Assembly: GCA_029570835.1 (NCBI GenBank)
Contig: JAKPTX010000168.1
Location: forward strand, 1 to 50,024
Origin: Bacteroidota bacterium
Lineage (GTDB): Bacteria; Bacteroidota; Bacteroidia; Bacteroidales; WCHB1-69
DNA: 50,024 nucleotides
Reading direction: 5' to 3'
How positions within the stretch are numbered: the stretch's first letter is position 1; the number at the start of each line of letters is the position of its first letter. The position numbers and the translations under genes were made by a program. The notes beneath the pieces are model-generated. The model made no database searches, had not been told where the DNA came from, and worked only from the letters and a program-made list of their open reading frames with translations. This document shows positions 7,682 to 16,645 of this stretch, in pieces.

Positions 7682-9379
7682 ATGAAAAGAGTAGCTTTTA
7701 TTTTTCTCTCAATATTCTTTTTACTACCATTATTTGCACAATCTCCTGCAAAATATTGGGTTCAATTCAAGGATAAAAAAGGGACTCCCTATACCATTGA
7801 ACAGCCACTCCGGTTTTTGTCGCAAGCAGCACTGGATCGAAGAGCAAAGTATAATATTCAAATCACTGAGCAGGATCTGCCTGTCAATCCGGCTTATATT
7901 GAGGAAGTGCTTAAACTGGACAGCAATATGCTCTTGATGACTCGCTCTAAATGGTTAAACGGAATTACAATCTACTCTGAAGTTGAAAATATTGAAGAAT
8001 TAATCCGAGAGTTAAGTTTTGTAATTGATTGTGAGAGAACGATTCCAATGGAAGAGAAAGAGGAGATTATCACCGATCCTTTCTTTTTTAACAATGAAGA
8101 AAATGTTGCTCCCCAAATTGATATTCCTGATGACCTTGATTATGGGCAAGGAACAGAACAGATTAGAATTAACAATACCCATTGGCTTCACCGTTTGGGA
8201 TTCAAAGGAGAGGGTATCAAAATGATGTTATTGGATGGGGGGTTTCTAAATACAGATACCATTCGTCACTTTGAACTGCTTAGATCACAAAACAGACTGA
8301 GAGGTGCAAGACATTACGCACAACTGGGAGCTAACCCTTTTGGTGCAGGATCACACGGAACTATGGTACTGGCTACTATCGCCTCCTATTTACCCGGAGA
8401 ACTGGTTGGCTCAGCACCCGGAGTAACGGTATGGTTGGCACAAACAGAAGATGGAAGAAGTGAAAATAAAATCGAAGAAGATAATTGGGTAGTAGGTGCT
8501 GAATGGGCTGATAGCTTGGGGGTTCAAGTGATCAACTCTTCATTGGGATATTCTAAATTTGACGACACTACCAAAACTCGAACTTATGCTGAGATGGATG
8601 GGAAACACAGTAGGGCCTCTATTGCAGCTTCCTATTTAGCTTCTAAAGGAATAATTTTGTGTAACAGTATGGGGAATGATGGAAACAAACCGTGGAAATA
8701 TTTAACTTCTCCCGCAGAAGCAGAAGACATTTTGGCCGTTGGGGGTGTCAATATTGAAGGGAAAAGAGCCCCTTTTAGTTCGTATGGTCCAACTTCAGAC
8801 GGTAGAATTAAACCGGATGCTGTAGCTGTAGGATGGAATACTTACGTTGCTAACCAAAGAGGAATAACACTCCGTTCAAATGGGACATCCTTTTCCTCTC
8901 CCATTATGGCAGGAATGGTTGCCTGTTTGTGGCAAGCTTTCCCTGAAAAAAATGCTTTTGAAATCATGGAAGCTGTTCGTTTGAGTGGGGATCAAGTGCA
9001 TGCACCGGACAGCTCCTTGGGATATGGAATTACCGACCTTCTCAAAGCATACAATATTTTACTTCAAAAAGATATTTCTAAAATTAATATTGACCTCGAA
9101 ACTTACGCTGTATCTAAAAATCAAGTTACTCTCTTAATAGAAGTTGACAAACCTACTGATATTGTTGTAGTCAGTAATTTGAAGTCTAAACCTGAGACAA
9201 AAGTGAGCAAAAAAATAACACTGAAACCCGGAAAAAACAAAATCGAAATAAAAACACCCAAATTGGCTAAGAAAAATAAATATGACTTCATTGACTTAAT
9301 GATCCTTGAAGAAGAGGGCAACACTCTGTTATCTCAATTTGTTGTGGGGTATGAAAAATTACAAAAAAATAAAAAATAA
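7682..9379 (+). CDS. Secreted subtilisin-like serine protease (S8 family)
   Basis: 565 residues from the ATG at 7682, which begins a clear signal peptide (MKRVAFIFLSIFFLLPLFAQ). An in-frame TTG 33 bases upstream would bury it and lies almost on the predicted transcription start. The catalytic triad is D185 in LLDGGF, H225 in GSHGTMV and S403 in GTSFSSPIMAG, with the oxyanion-hole region NSMGNDGN near 335. The region before the triad (about 20-160) resembles an inhibitory prodomain region seen in Bacteroidota S8 proteins. The C-terminal ~100 residues form a beta-rich, Lys-rich domain without the motifs of a type IX secretion sorting domain, so periplasmic or surface location is open. Two lipoprotein genes follow closely on the same strand, suggesting a shared transcript. 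Confidence 0.92.
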   Translation: MKRVAFIFLSIFFLLPLFAQSPAKYWVQFKDKKGTPYTIEQPLRFLSQAALDRRAKYNIQITEQDLPVNPAYIEEVLKLDSNMLLMTRSKWLNGITIYSEVENIEELIRELSFVIDCERTIPMEEKEEIITDPFFFNNEENVAPQIDIPDDLDYGQGTEQIRINNTHWLHRLGFKGEGIKMMLLDGGFLNTDTIRHFELLRSQNRLRGARHYAQLGANPFGAGSHGTMVLATIASYLPGELVGSAPGVTVWLAQTEDGRSENKIEEDNWVVGAEWADSLGVQVINSSLGYSKFDDTTKTRTYAEMDGKHSRASIAASYLASKGIILCNSMGNDGNKPWKYLTSPAEAEDILAVGGVNIEGKRAPFSSYGPTSDGRIKPDAVAVGWNTYVANQRGITLRSNGTSFSSPIMAGMVACLWQAFPEKNAFEIMEAVRLSGDQVHAPDSSLGYGITDLLKAYNILLQKDISKINIDLETYAVSKNQVTLLIEVDKPTDIVVVSNLKSKPETKVSKKITLKPGKNKIEIKTPKLAKKNKYDFIDLMILEEEGNTLLSQFVVGYEKLQKNKK

Positions 9380-9406
9380 ATTCTAAACCTTAAAATTTCA
9401 ATCAAC

Positions 9407-10051
9407 ATGAAAAGAATGAGTTTAATTTTAGGAGCATTGATCGCTCTTGTACTGGTTTTCACATCATGTGGTGAAGAACCTCAGTATTATAAACCTGAAA
9501 ACCCAAAATATAAAGTGGGTGATCTTATTAAAATTGGTGATGTGCATGCAGTCGTATTTTACGTTACCTTTGATGGAGACCATGGTAAAGCTGTTTCGGT
9601 TTCAAACGAAGCTTCACTCCAGTGGTCCACAACAGCGACAATCAATTTAGGCTGTTCTGACAAACTATTTGGAAAAAATAATCAACAAATAGTACAAAAT
9701 TTACCTGCCTCAGGTCCTGACGATTGGAGATTAGGCTATCCCGTTTTCTGGCAATGCTTCAATGTAGCATACCCAAGCCAACCTATTGACTTTAAAAAAG
9801 TATCATGGTATCTTCCTTCACTTGAAGAGATGAAACTGATTTTAAAATACAGAACTATGATCAATGATGCCATGGAGGATTTAGAAGCTGTCGGGAAAAG
9901 AGAGATCAGAGAAAATGTAAAATATTGGACCTCCACAGAAGCAGATGCTTTTAATGCTAAAATTTGTATAATCAATGATGGCAAGATTACAGTGGAAGAT
10001 AAAATGAAAACCAATAATGACCCTCTTTTCAGAGCTGTTATTGACTTTTAA
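9407..10051 (+). CDS. Lipoprotein with DUF1566 (Lcl)-like domain
   Basis: 214 residues with a type II signal peptide; the lipobox TSCG puts the lipidated Cys at about residue 21. The body has the layout of the DUF1566/Lcl C-terminal domain: a WYLPSLEEMKLI motif near 142, then YWTSTEADAFNAK near 180, and a short ending RAVIDF. This domain is found in surface proteins of Bacteroidota and in a collagen-binding Legionella adhesin. The gene lies 27 bases after the subtilase and 12 bases before another lipoprotein gene, so an envelope role beside them is likely. The ligand is unknown. Confidence 0.7.
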   Translation: MKRMSLILGALIALVLVFTSCGEEPQYYKPENPKYKVGDLIKIGDVHAVVFYVTFDGDHGKAVSVSNEASLQWSTTATINLGCSDKLFGKNNQQIVQNLPASGPDDWRLGYPVFWQCFNVAYPSQPIDFKKVSWYLPSLEEMKLILKYRTMINDAMEDLEAVGKREIRENVKYWTSTEADAFNAKICIINDGKITVEDKMKTNNDPLFRAVIDF

Positions 10052-10063
10052 AATGTCTTAATT

Positions 10064-10861
10064 ATGAATAAATTAACTCAATTATTAATCTTTTGTTTTT
10101 CTATTTTTCTATTTACTTCGTGTACTGACAAAGAAGAAACAGGTACGGTAACCATTCAATTTGATCATGTAGTTGGAGGTAGTATCCCCGGACCGACGCC
10201 TTTAATGTTAAACCAGCTATCATATTACAATAGAGCCGAAAACTTATATCAAGTGAATGAGGTAAAATATTTTATTTCAAAAATGAGATTGATTAGCTAC
10301 GAGGACAAACTTGTCCCCATTAAACAAAATCGTGGAATTCACTATGTTGACCTGAATTATCCTAATACTACAACTTGGGAACTCAAGGAAATACCTGCCG
10401 GAAGCTATCAGGCAGTTCAATTTGTATTTGGCTTGGATGAAGAGGATAATATTTCCAATAGTTTCCCAAATCCACCTGAATGCAACTTTTTTTGGCCTGA
10501 ACATTTGGGAGGAGGATATCATTATATGCAGATTAATGGAAAATGGGAAATTGAACCCGGAACTCTAAAAAACTTTAATTTCCATACCGGAATTGGACAG
10601 TTATACCGAAATAATGTCATCGCTATTGACTCTATTTTTGCCTATATCCACAACTATTTCATTGTTACACTTCCTATTGATTTCGAAGTTGAAAAAAATC
10701 AAAACTCTACCTTGAGACTCGTGATGGATATCAACGAATGGTTCCAAAATCCCTATGTCTATGATCACAATGTCTATGGAACCAGCATTATGCAGAACCA
10801 GGAAGCACAACAGATTATAAGGGAGAATGGAAGGACCGTTTTTGGTATTTATAATAAGTAA
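10064..10861 (+). CDS. MbnP-like lipoprotein
   Basis: 265 residues with lipobox FTSC (Cys about residue 20). The layout fits the MbnP family: an N-terminal TVTIQFDHVVGG strand, NEVKYFISKMRL near residue 66, GSYQAVQFVFGLDE near 122, the aromatic FWPEHLGGGYHYMQINGKW segment near 145 and FNFHTG near 172. MbnP proteins bind copper and are usually encoded beside a di-heme partner (MbnH); no cytochrome-like CxxCH protein is encoded here. It may therefore act alone or with the adjacent DUF1566-like lipoprotein. Family assignment is by pattern recognition only. A strong G-run/C-run terminator follows. Confidence 0.7.
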   Translation: MNKLTQLLIFCFSIFLFTSCTDKEETGTVTIQFDHVVGGSIPGPTPLMLNQLSYYNRAENLYQVNEVKYFISKMRLISYEDKLVPIKQNRGIHYVDLNYPNTTTWELKEIPAGSYQAVQFVFGLDEEDNISNSFPNPPECNFFWPEHLGGGYHYMQINGKWEIEPGTLKNFNFHTGIGQLYRNNVIAIDSIFAYIHNYFIVTLPIDFEVEKNQNSTLRLVMDINEWFQNPYVYDHNVYGTSIMQNQEAQQIIRENGRTVFGIYNK

Positions 10862-10864
10862 ATT

Positions 10865-10902
10865 AAAAAAAAAGGGGGGCGACTATCTGTTACCCCCTTT
10901 TT
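10865..10902. terminator. Bidirectional intrinsic terminator
   Basis: An A-tract plus GGGGGG, a 14-base loop region and CCCCC plus a T-tract form a perfect G/C-run stem flanked by A and T runs. It sits between convergent genes (MbnP-like and FTCD) and can serve both. Confidence 0.8.
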
Positions 10903-10921
10903 ATTTTATCGCTTTCGTCAA

Positions 10922-12619
10922 TTAAGCCATCACTTTTCTTACAACCTCCATCAATTCTGCCTCCTTGGCTTTGGCTTTCTCAACATATTCTTCTGCCTCT
11001 CTAATCATTTTATCAGCAAATGCTTTGTCATCTATATCAGCAGCGTTGATCTTAACATTCAAATAGGCTCCAATAACAGCAGCACGAGCACAAAGTACAC
11101 CTACCGCAGCATCAGTAATCGAGTTGGGATTTCCTTTCTGAATCATCTCTTCGCAAATCTCAAACACGTCGTAAGAACGTTTTAAGGTTCTGAATGGAAT
11201 CTCCATAGCATATTTTGTCGCTTCTTCGATGGCAGCTTTTCTAGCAGCTTTCTCTTCATCCGTTTTCTTGGGAAGTCCGATTGCTTCAAGAATCATTTTG
11301 AATGAATTGGTATCTTCATCAACTAACCAAAGTAGTTCATCTTTTATTTTTTGACCGCGTACGGCAACATCGGAAAACCCTTCCCAACGCTCATCCCAAC
11401 CGGGTTTATGAGATGAAAGATTGGCAACCATAGTACCCAATGCAGCTCCTAAAGCACCCATATAAGCAGAAATGGAACCTCCTCCCGGAGCAGCACTTTC
11501 AGATGCAGTTTCGTTAGCAAAGTCAGTGCAAGTCATCCCCATCAATTTGGGCCCTTCCTGATCCTTGGCAAGTAAATACTCAATCACTTTTTCTTCAGGA
11601 ACAAAAGGTTTGAGATCATCCAATCCCATAGACTTAACCGCAATCTTGATCAACTCTTTCTCATCCACTCCAACAGATCTGTTTTGTTTTCTTAGGAAAA
11701 AGATCCCGGCATCAAGTAATGATTGTTTAGGAACCAACCCCACAATTTCCGCACCGGTTACTCTGATACCACGTTGTTCCGCTTTCATACGTACCTCCTC
11801 AAAAGCAATATGTAAAGGAGTTTCACTGGTGTTGGTAATATTCATCGATACTTGAGCAATACCGTACTCTTCAATAAACCAGCCAATTGCTTTTGTTCCT
11901 TTTAATGTACCCGGAATATCGATGGTATTGCCGTGTTCATCTCTCATAATTTTTCCGGTAATAGGATGACCTTCACGCATAGGACGACCCTTTTCACGAA
12001 CGTCAAAAGCGATTGCATTGGCACGACGGGTTGAGGTGGTATTCAAATTGTAATTCACGGCAATCAAAAAGTCACGTGCACTGATAGCAGTAGCACCACT
12101 TTTCGCAACCGACTCATTGAATTGATCCGGACCAAAATCAGGTTTCCATGCAGGATCTGCCAGTTTTTCTTTCAATCCTTCATACTCCCCTCTTCTACAA
12201 TTTGCCAGATTTCTTCTTTTCTCTTCAAAAGCAGCGTTTTCGTAGCAATAAACCGGAATACCCAGCTCCTCACCTGCTCTTTTAGCTAATTTTCTGGCAT
12301 ATTCTGCCGTTTCTTCCATCGTAATGTTGGCGACGGGAACCAAAGGACACACATCGGTAGCCCCAAAACGAGGGTGATCACCATGGTGAACCCGCATATC
12401 AATCAACTCTTGAGCTTTCGCAATCACTTTTACTGCGGTTTCCACCACCTCATCCGGAGTTCCCACAAAGGTAACTACAGTACGATTGGTAGTATACCCG
12501 GGATCCACATCCAATAATTTTACACCTTCCATTTTCTCGATCTCCGCCGTAATTTGACGGATCACTTCAAGATTTCTTCCTTCACTAAAATTAGGAACAC
12601 ACTCGATTAATTGTTTCAT
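10922..12619 (-). CDS. ftcD: Bifunctional glutamate formimidoyltransferase / formimidotetrahydrofolate cyclodeaminase
   Basis: 565 residues joining two enzymes of histidine degradation. Residues 1 to about 325 are the formimidoyltransferase (MKQLIECVPNFSEGRN at the N terminus; HHGDHPRFGATDVCPLVP near 80, including the catalytic-type His). It transfers the formimino group from formiminoglutamate to tetrahydrofolate. Residues about 360-565 are the cyclodeaminase (ESAAPGGGSISAYMGALGAALGTMVANL), which converts the product to methenyl-THF and ammonia. The fused arrangement matches animal FTCD and the Bacteroidota enzyme. No other hut genes (hutH, hutU, hutI) are nearby. A TATCTTTG -7 box lies at 12663-12670 on this strand. 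Confidence 0.95.
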   Translation of the reverse strand: MKQLIECVPNFSEGRNLEVIRQITAEIEKMEGVKLLDVDPGYTTNRTVVTFVGTPDEVVETAVKVIAKAQELIDMRVHHGDHPRFGATDVCPLVPVANITMEETAEYARKLAKRAGEELGIPVYCYENAAFEEKRRNLANCRRGEYEGLKEKLADPAWKPDFGPDQFNESVAKSGATAISARDFLIAVNYNLNTTSTRRANAIAFDVREKGRPMREGHPITGKIMRDEHGNTIDIPGTLKGTKAIGWFIEEYGIAQVSMNITNTSETPLHIAFEEVRMKAEQRGIRVTGAEIVGLVPKQSLLDAGIFFLRKQNRSVGVDEKELIKIAVKSMGLDDLKPFVPEEKVIEYLLAKDQEGPKLMGMTCTDFANETASESAAPGGGSISAYMGALGAALGTMVANLSSHKPGWDERWEGFSDVAVRGQKIKDELLWLVDEDTNSFKMILEAIGLPKKTDEEKAARKAAIEEATKYAMEIPFRTLKRSYDVFEICEEMIQKGNPNSITDAAVGVLCARAAVIGAYLNVKINAADIDDKAFADKMIREAEEYVEKAKAKEAELMEVVRKVMA

Positions 12620-12662
12620 AATGATTATATTATAAGTTTTTAAAGATTTTACAATAGAGTCG

Positions 12663-12670
12663 CAAAGATA
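12663..12670 (-). promoter_or_regulatory. Predicted -7 box for ftcD (TATCTTTG)
   Basis: Exact TAnnTTTG match on the minus strand, about 43 bases before the ftcD start and just after the groEL terminator. Confidence 0.5.
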
Positions 12671-12685
12671 CGACTTTTTCTGTCA

Positions 12686-12718
12686 CATAAAAAAGGACCA
12701 TCTATTGATGATCCTTTG
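12686..12718 (-). terminator. Intrinsic terminator of groESL
   Basis: Read on the minus strand, an 11-bp stem (arms 12692-12702 and 12707-12717, one G-T wobble) with a 4-base loop is followed by a run of T. It sits 14 bases past the groEL stop codon. Confidence 0.85.
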
Positions 12719-12731
12719 TTTCAATAATCTC

Positions 12732-14360
12732 CTAGTACATTCCCGGCATTCCACCCGGTACGGCGGGGGCAGCAGGAGTCTCCTCAGGAATTTCAAAGAG
12801 TACACACTCGGTAGTGAGCAACATGCCTGCAATAGATGCTGCATTTTCAAGGGCTACACGAGCCACCTTAGTAGGATCAATCACACCCGCTTTGATGAGA
12901 TCTTCATATACATCAGTTCTGGCATTATATCCGATCTTTCCTTTTTTCTCTTTCACAGCATTCACAACAACTGAACCCTCTTTACCGGCATTGGCAACAA
13001 TTTGGCGAAGTGGTTCCTCTAATGCTCTGCGGATAATATCAACACCCACCTTTTGATCTTCATTTTCAACTTTTACTTTACTCAAGGACTCAATAGCAGT
13101 GAGGTATCCAACACCACCTCCGGAAATAATTCCCTCTTCAATAGCTGCACGTGTTGCATGAAGGGCATCGTCAAAACGATCTTTCTTCTCTTTCATTTCC
13201 ACTTCAGAAGCTGCACCAACATAAATTACAGCTACACCACCTGCCAACTTAGCCAATCTCTCTTGTAATTTTTCTCTGTCATAGTCGGAGGTAGTTTTCT
13301 CAATCTGTGATTTAATCTGTGCAATTCTTGCTTGAAGAGCTTCCTTATCACCCTTACCACTAACGATAGTAGTGTTCTCTTTATCAACAGTTATCTTTTC
13401 GGCAGTTCCCAGCATATCCAGTTGGGCATCCTCTAATTTAAATCCTTTCTCTTCAGAAATTACAACACCACCTGTCAAAATAGCGATATCTTCCAACATC
13501 TCTTTTCTTCTGTCTCCAAATCCGGGCGCTTTAACAGCTACAATTTTCAAACCTGCACGCAAACGGTTTACAACTAAGGTTGCCAATGCTTCACTTTCCA
13601 AATCTTCACTAATTACCAATAAAGGTCTTCCGGTTTGAACCACTTTTTCAAGAATAGGTAAAAACTCTTTCATATTACTGATCTTCTTGTCATAGATCAA
13701 GATGAAAGGATTTTCATAAACGGCCTCCATTTTTTCAGCATCTGTGATGAAATAAGGAGAAATATAGCCTCTGTCAAACTGCATTCCTTCAACGATCTTT
13801 ACCTCAGTCTCAATTCCTTTGGCTTCTTCAATAGTGATAACACCCTCCTTCTTCACTTTTTGCATCGCTTCTGCAATAGTCTTACCGATAGTAGTATCGT
13901 TATTTGCAGAAATAGTAGCTACCTGTTCAATCTTTTCATGGTTGTTCCCAATCGCTTGCGACTGACTTTGTAGATGTTTCACTACTTCAGCTACGGCCAT
14001 ATCAATACCTTTTTTCAATTCCATCGGATTAGCCCCTGCAGTAACATTTTTTAAACCGGTATTGTAAATAGATTGCGCCAATACAGTTGCTGTAGTAGTT
14101 CCATCACCGGCTTGATCATTGGTTTTAGATGCTACCTCTTTTACCATTTGAGCACCCATATTTTCTATAGGATCTTTTAATTCTATCTCTTTCGCTACCG
14201 TAACACCATCCTTAGTAATTTGTGGAGCTCCAAATTTCTTGTCAATAATTACATTTCTTCCTTTGGGTCCTAAGGTTACTTTAACAGCGTTTGCCAATGC
14301 GTCAACACCTTTTTTCAAACCTTCTCTTGCTTCCCAATCATACATTATCTCTTTTGCCAT
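12732..14360 (-). CDS. groEL: Chaperonin GroEL (60 kDa)
   Basis: 542 residues, normal length, forming the ATP-driven double-ring folding chamber with GroES in the cytosol. Typical segments are [12 protein letters not shown] near residue 27, the ATP-site [12 protein letters not shown] near 86, and ISGGGVGYL near 412. The C-terminal tail is GGMPGMY, the Gly/Met tail of chaperonins in its Bacteroidota form. It lies 75 bases downstream of groES and ends in an intrinsic terminator, so the pair is one operon. Only one groEL is visible here. Confidence 0.98.
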   Translation of the reverse strand: MAKEIMYDWEAREGLKKGVDALANAVKVTLGPKGRNVIIDKKFGAPQITKDGVTVAKEIELKDPIENMGAQMVKEVASKTNDQAGDGTTTATVLAQSIYNTGLKNVTAGANPMELKKGIDMAVAEVVKHLQSQSQAIGNNHEKIEQVATISANNDTTIGKTIAEAMQKVKKEGVITIEEAKGIETEVKIVEGMQFDRGYISPYFITDAEKMEAVYENPFILIYDKKISNMKEFLPILEKVVQTGRPLLVISEDLESEALATLVVNRLRAGLKIVAVKAPGFGDRRKEMLEDIAILTGGVVISEEKGFKLEDAQLDMLGTAEKITVDKENTTIVSGKGDKEALQARIAQIKSQIEKTTSDYDREKLQERLAKLAGGVAVIYVGAASEVEMKEKKDRFDDALHATRAAIEEGIISGGGVGYLTAIESLSKVKVENEDQKVGVDIIRRALEEPLRQIVANAGKEGSVVVNAVKEKKGKIGYNARTDVYEDLIKAGVIDPTKVARVALENAASIAGMLLTTECVLFEIPEETPAAPAVPGGMPGMY

Positions 14361-14435
14361 AATTACATCTATTTTTTTATAATTTTTTATTAATTTTTGT
14401 ATTATTTTTAATTAAAATATTGAATATTCTTGATA

Positions 14436-14714
14436 TTACTTAAGAATAGCAAGAACATCACTCTCTTTCATGATTAAATAGTTCTCTCCATCAACATTCA
14501 ATTCCGTACCGGCATATTTGCCATAAAGTACAGTTTGACCCACTTTTAAAGTCATAGGTTCATCCTTTTTACCTGGTCCAACAGCTACAACTTCTCCTTT
14601 TTGTGGTTTTTCTTTTGCGGTATCGGGAATAATAATCCCACCTGCTGTTTTTTGCTCAGCCTCCGCCGGAGCAATAATTACTCTGTCTGCTAAAGGTTTA
14701 ATGTTTAATTTCAT
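14436..14714 (-). CDS. groES: Co-chaperonin GroES (10 kDa)
   Basis: 92 residues, full length. The N terminus [14 protein letters not shown] and the mobile-loop region [21 protein letters not shown] that docks on GroEL are clear, as is [11 protein letters not shown] near residue 63. It caps the GroEL chamber. It is first in the operon with groEL. The upstream region has no perfect TAnnTTTG box, but it has a cluster of TGACA/TGTCA half-sites at 14789-14813 that could be a heat-shock operator. Confidence 0.97.
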   Translation of the reverse strand: MKLNIKPLADRVIIAPAEAEQKTAGGIIIPDTAKEKPQKGEVVAVGPGKKDEPMTLKVGQTVLYGKYAGTELNVDGENYLIMKESDVLAILK

Positions 14715-14788
14715 AATGATTATATGTTTAGTTATTAAAATAAAATTCCATTATAACAATATTGCAAAAAGCGTGCTAAATCAAAATA

Positions 14789-14813
14789 TGTCACTATTCC
14801 TGACATTTTGTCA
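14789..14813. promoter_or_regulatory. Three TGACA/TGTCA half-sites upstream of groES (candidate operator)
   Basis: TGTCA (14789-14793), TGACA (14801-14805) and TGTCA (14809-14813) form a perfect TGACA-TTT-TGTCA palindrome plus a third inverted half-site. They lie 75-99 bases before the groES start. This is not the CIRCE element. Regulator unknown. Confidence 0.45.
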
Positions 14814-14858
14814 TAAAATTTGTGTAATTTTTGCTGATAACGAATAATAAGGAAAGAT

Positions 14859-15851
14859 TTAGCGTTGAATCGGGTCAGGAAAACGGTCACTCTTGACAGT
14901 TTTATACTCTCCTGCCTGGTCATATATAAAATAGGCTGCAAGTGTAGTGTCATATTTTATGATCTCCATCGATTTTTCAATCCCCAAAACCATAAAAGCG
15001 GTTGCATAAGCATCAGCTGTAGTACAGTCAGGGGCAATAACACTCACACTCAACAAAGAGGAAACCTCCGCACCACCGGTAAAAGGAGATATGATATGGG
15101 TAAAACGTTTTCCATCTTGTTCTATATAATTGCGATAGTTGCCACTAGTGGCAATCGCCTTATCACGAATGGTAAATACATAATCTGTCTCCACCGGATC
15201 ATCTGCCTGATGAGTTGGAACTTGCACTCCTACCCGCCAGGGCTTACCCCTGTTGCTTCCGCGGGCAACAATCTCTCCCCCAACATCAACCAAACAGTCA
15301 GGATAACCCATTCCGGATAAATAATTAGCAATCTGATCAACGGCATAACCTTTAGCTATGGCATTAAAATTCAACTTAATAGCAGAATTTTCCTTAATCA
15401 GATGATTCCCCTCAATATGAACACGTTGATATCCAACTAGTTGCTTTAAACTATCAATGACCATGGAATCCAAATGCATAACTCTATCTTTCCCAAATCC
15501 CCAGGCTTCAACCAAAGGTGCAATAGTGATATCAAAAGCCCCATGAGTACGTTCACTAACCTCTATAGATTTATTAAATAGCCACTGAAACTGTTCAGTC
15601 AGTTCAAGATCCTCACCTTGGTTCAGTCTACTCACTAAGGTTGTGGGCTGAAAAATGGAAAATTGGGCGTTAATTTGATCCAAAAGTGAATCAACCCCGT
15701 GTTGAATTGCTGCTTTTTCTTCTCCAATATAAGCAACCTTGTAATAGGTGCCCAGCGCACCCCCCTCAATTTTTATCACCTTAGAATAATTGCAGCTCAT
15801 TAAAAACAAAGCAGTTAAAACAAAAAACAGGGGGAAAATAAACTTTTTCAT
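14859..15851 (-). CDS. apbE: FAD:protein FMN transferase (ApbE), lipoprotein
   Basis: 330 residues from the ATG at 15851; a TTG two codons upstream is less likely. It attaches FMN covalently to Thr/Ser of redox proteins such as NqrB/C and RnfD/G, using FAD and Mg2+. The lipobox LMSC (Cys about residue 20) anchors it facing the periplasm. Family motifs include GALGTYYKVAYIG near 30, FNAIAKGYAVDQIA near 163, the FAD-binding DVGGEIVARG near 190, and the metal-binding TADAYATAFMVLG near 275. No nqr or rnf genes are in the window, so its target is encoded elsewhere. A TAATTTTG box lies about 20 bases upstream, back to back with the SRP RNA promoter. Confidence 0.95.
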   Translation of the reverse strand: MKKFIFPLFFVLTALFLMSCNYSKVIKIEGGALGTYYKVAYIGEEKAAIQHGVDSLLDQINAQFSIFQPTTLVSRLNQGEDLELTEQFQWLFNKSIEVSERTHGAFDITIAPLVEAWGFGKDRVMHLDSMVIDSLKQLVGYQRVHIEGNHLIKENSAIKLNFNAIAKGYAVDQIANYLSGMGYPDCLVDVGGEIVARGSNRGKPWRVGVQVPTHQADDPVETDYVFTIRDKAIATSGNYRNYIEQDGKRFTHIISPFTGGAEVSSLLSVSVIAPDCTTADAYATAFMVLGIEKSMEIIKYDTTLAAYFIYDQAGEYKTVKSDRFPDPIQR

Positions 15852-15871
15852 AATCAAATTTAATCAAAACA

Positions 15872-15879
15872 CAAAATTA
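15872..15879 (-). promoter_or_regulatory. Predicted -7 box for apbE (TAATTTTG)
   Basis: Exact TAnnTTTG match on the minus strand, 20 bases before the apbE ATG and 13 bases from the opposite-facing SRP RNA box. Confidence 0.5.
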
Positions 15880-15892
15880 TAATTATTTTTCG

Positions 15893-15900
15893 TACTTTTG
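15893..15900 (+). promoter_or_regulatory. Predicted -7 box of SRP RNA gene (TACTTTTG)
   Basis: Exact TAnnTTTG match. It ends five bases before the first base of the predicted SRP RNA terminal helix, the expected distance to a start site. Confidence 0.7.
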
Positions 15901-15905
15901 CAGCC

Positions 15906-16003
15906 GGGTAAGTCTTATACGATCAGCTCCCTTTCAACTCCCCCAGGGTAGGAATACAGCAAGGGTACATCGGTTGTAGCGATGCGATATAAGTAGCTTA
16001 CCC
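15906..16003 (+). ncRNA. ffs: Signal recognition particle RNA (4.5S, small bacterial type)
   Basis: About 98 nt, the usual size of the small bacterial SRP RNA. The 5' GGGTAAG (15906-15912) pairs with the 3' CTTACCC (15997-16003) to close the molecule. In the middle is domain IV: CCAGG, then GTA, a GGAA tetraloop, TAC, then AGCAAGGG. This is the conserved Ffh-binding hairpin with its asymmetric loop. A T-run begins right after the closing helix, and a TAnnTTTG box lies just before the 5' end. It forms the SRP with Ffh for co-translational membrane targeting. Confidence 0.93.
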
Positions 16004-16009
16004 TTTTTT
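15997..16009 (+). terminator. Terminator of SRP RNA (closing helix plus T-run)
   Basis: The 3' arm CTTACCC of the closing helix is followed by TTTTTT at 16004-16009. Confidence 0.6.
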
Positions 16010-16021
16010 AGTAATAGCATT

Positions 16022-16645
16022 ATGATTATCAAAATATATCCCGAAAACCCCAATCCCAGAGCAGTCCAACAAGTGGTGGATTGCCTGCAATCCGGAGGTG
16101 TCATCATTTATCCGACTGATACCATCTACGGAATTGGGTGTGATATCTATAATGCCAAAGCGATCGAAAGGATCGTTCAAATTCAGGGAGATCACAAGAA
16201 AAAGGCATCTATGTCCTTCATTTGCCACGACTTAAGCCATCTTTCCGTTTACACAACCCCCATCAATAATACAATTTTTAAAGCTATGCGCCGTGCATTG
16301 CCGGGTCCCTTTACTTTTATCCTCAATGCCAGTAATATAGTGCCTAAAATCATTCATGGCTCTAAGAAAACAGTCGGTATTCGTGTGCCTGACAACAACA
16401 TTATCCGCGAAATCGTGAGAGTGAACGGCAATCCCATTCTCTCAACTTCAGTTAAAGATGATGATGATGTGATTGAGTACACCACTGACCCTGAATTGAT
16501 TCATGAAGCGTATGGTGATCTCGTTGATATTGTGATCGACGGAGGTTATGGTGACAATGTTCCCTCTACTGTGGTTGATTGTACCAGTGGGGAAATTGAG
16601 GTCATCCGTGAAGGTAAGGGAGATTTAGACCTTTTATTTGGATAG
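16022..16645 (+). CDS. Sua5/YciO/YrdC-family protein (threonylcarbamoyl-AMP synthase-like)
   Basis: 207 residues comprising a single YrdC-fold domain. N-terminal GGVIIYPTDTIYGIGCDIYN, then KKKASMSFICHDLSHLS, the ALPGPFTFIL motif and GIRVPDN are all family signatures. TsaC/Sua5 enzymes make threonylcarbamoyl-AMP from Thr, bicarbonate and ATP for the t6A37 tRNA modification. The MSFICHDLS wording is closer to the YciO subgroup, whose role in t6A is less certain, so no symbol is given. It lies 18 bases after the SRP RNA and may rely partly on read-through from its promoter. Confidence 0.88.
   Translation: MIIKIYPENPNPRAVQQVVDCLQSGGVIIYPTDTIYGIGCDIYNAKAIERIVQIQGDHKKKASMSFICHDLSHLSVYTTPINNTIFKAMRRALPGPFTFILNASNIVPKIIHGSKKTVGIRVPDNNIIREIVRVNGNPILSTSVKDDDDVIEYTTDPELIHEAYGDLVDIVIDGGYGDNVPSTVVDCTSGEIEVIREGKGDLDLLFG

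Noticed and set aside
7682-9379. Type IX secretion sorting domain at the C terminus of the subtilase
   Set aside because: The C-terminal region is Lys-rich and lacks the conserved Gly and Lys-Val-Pro patterns of that domain.
14761-14813. CIRCE element before groES
   Set aside because: A single TTAGCACGC half-like sequence is present on the minus strand, but the matching GAGTGCTAA half is absent.
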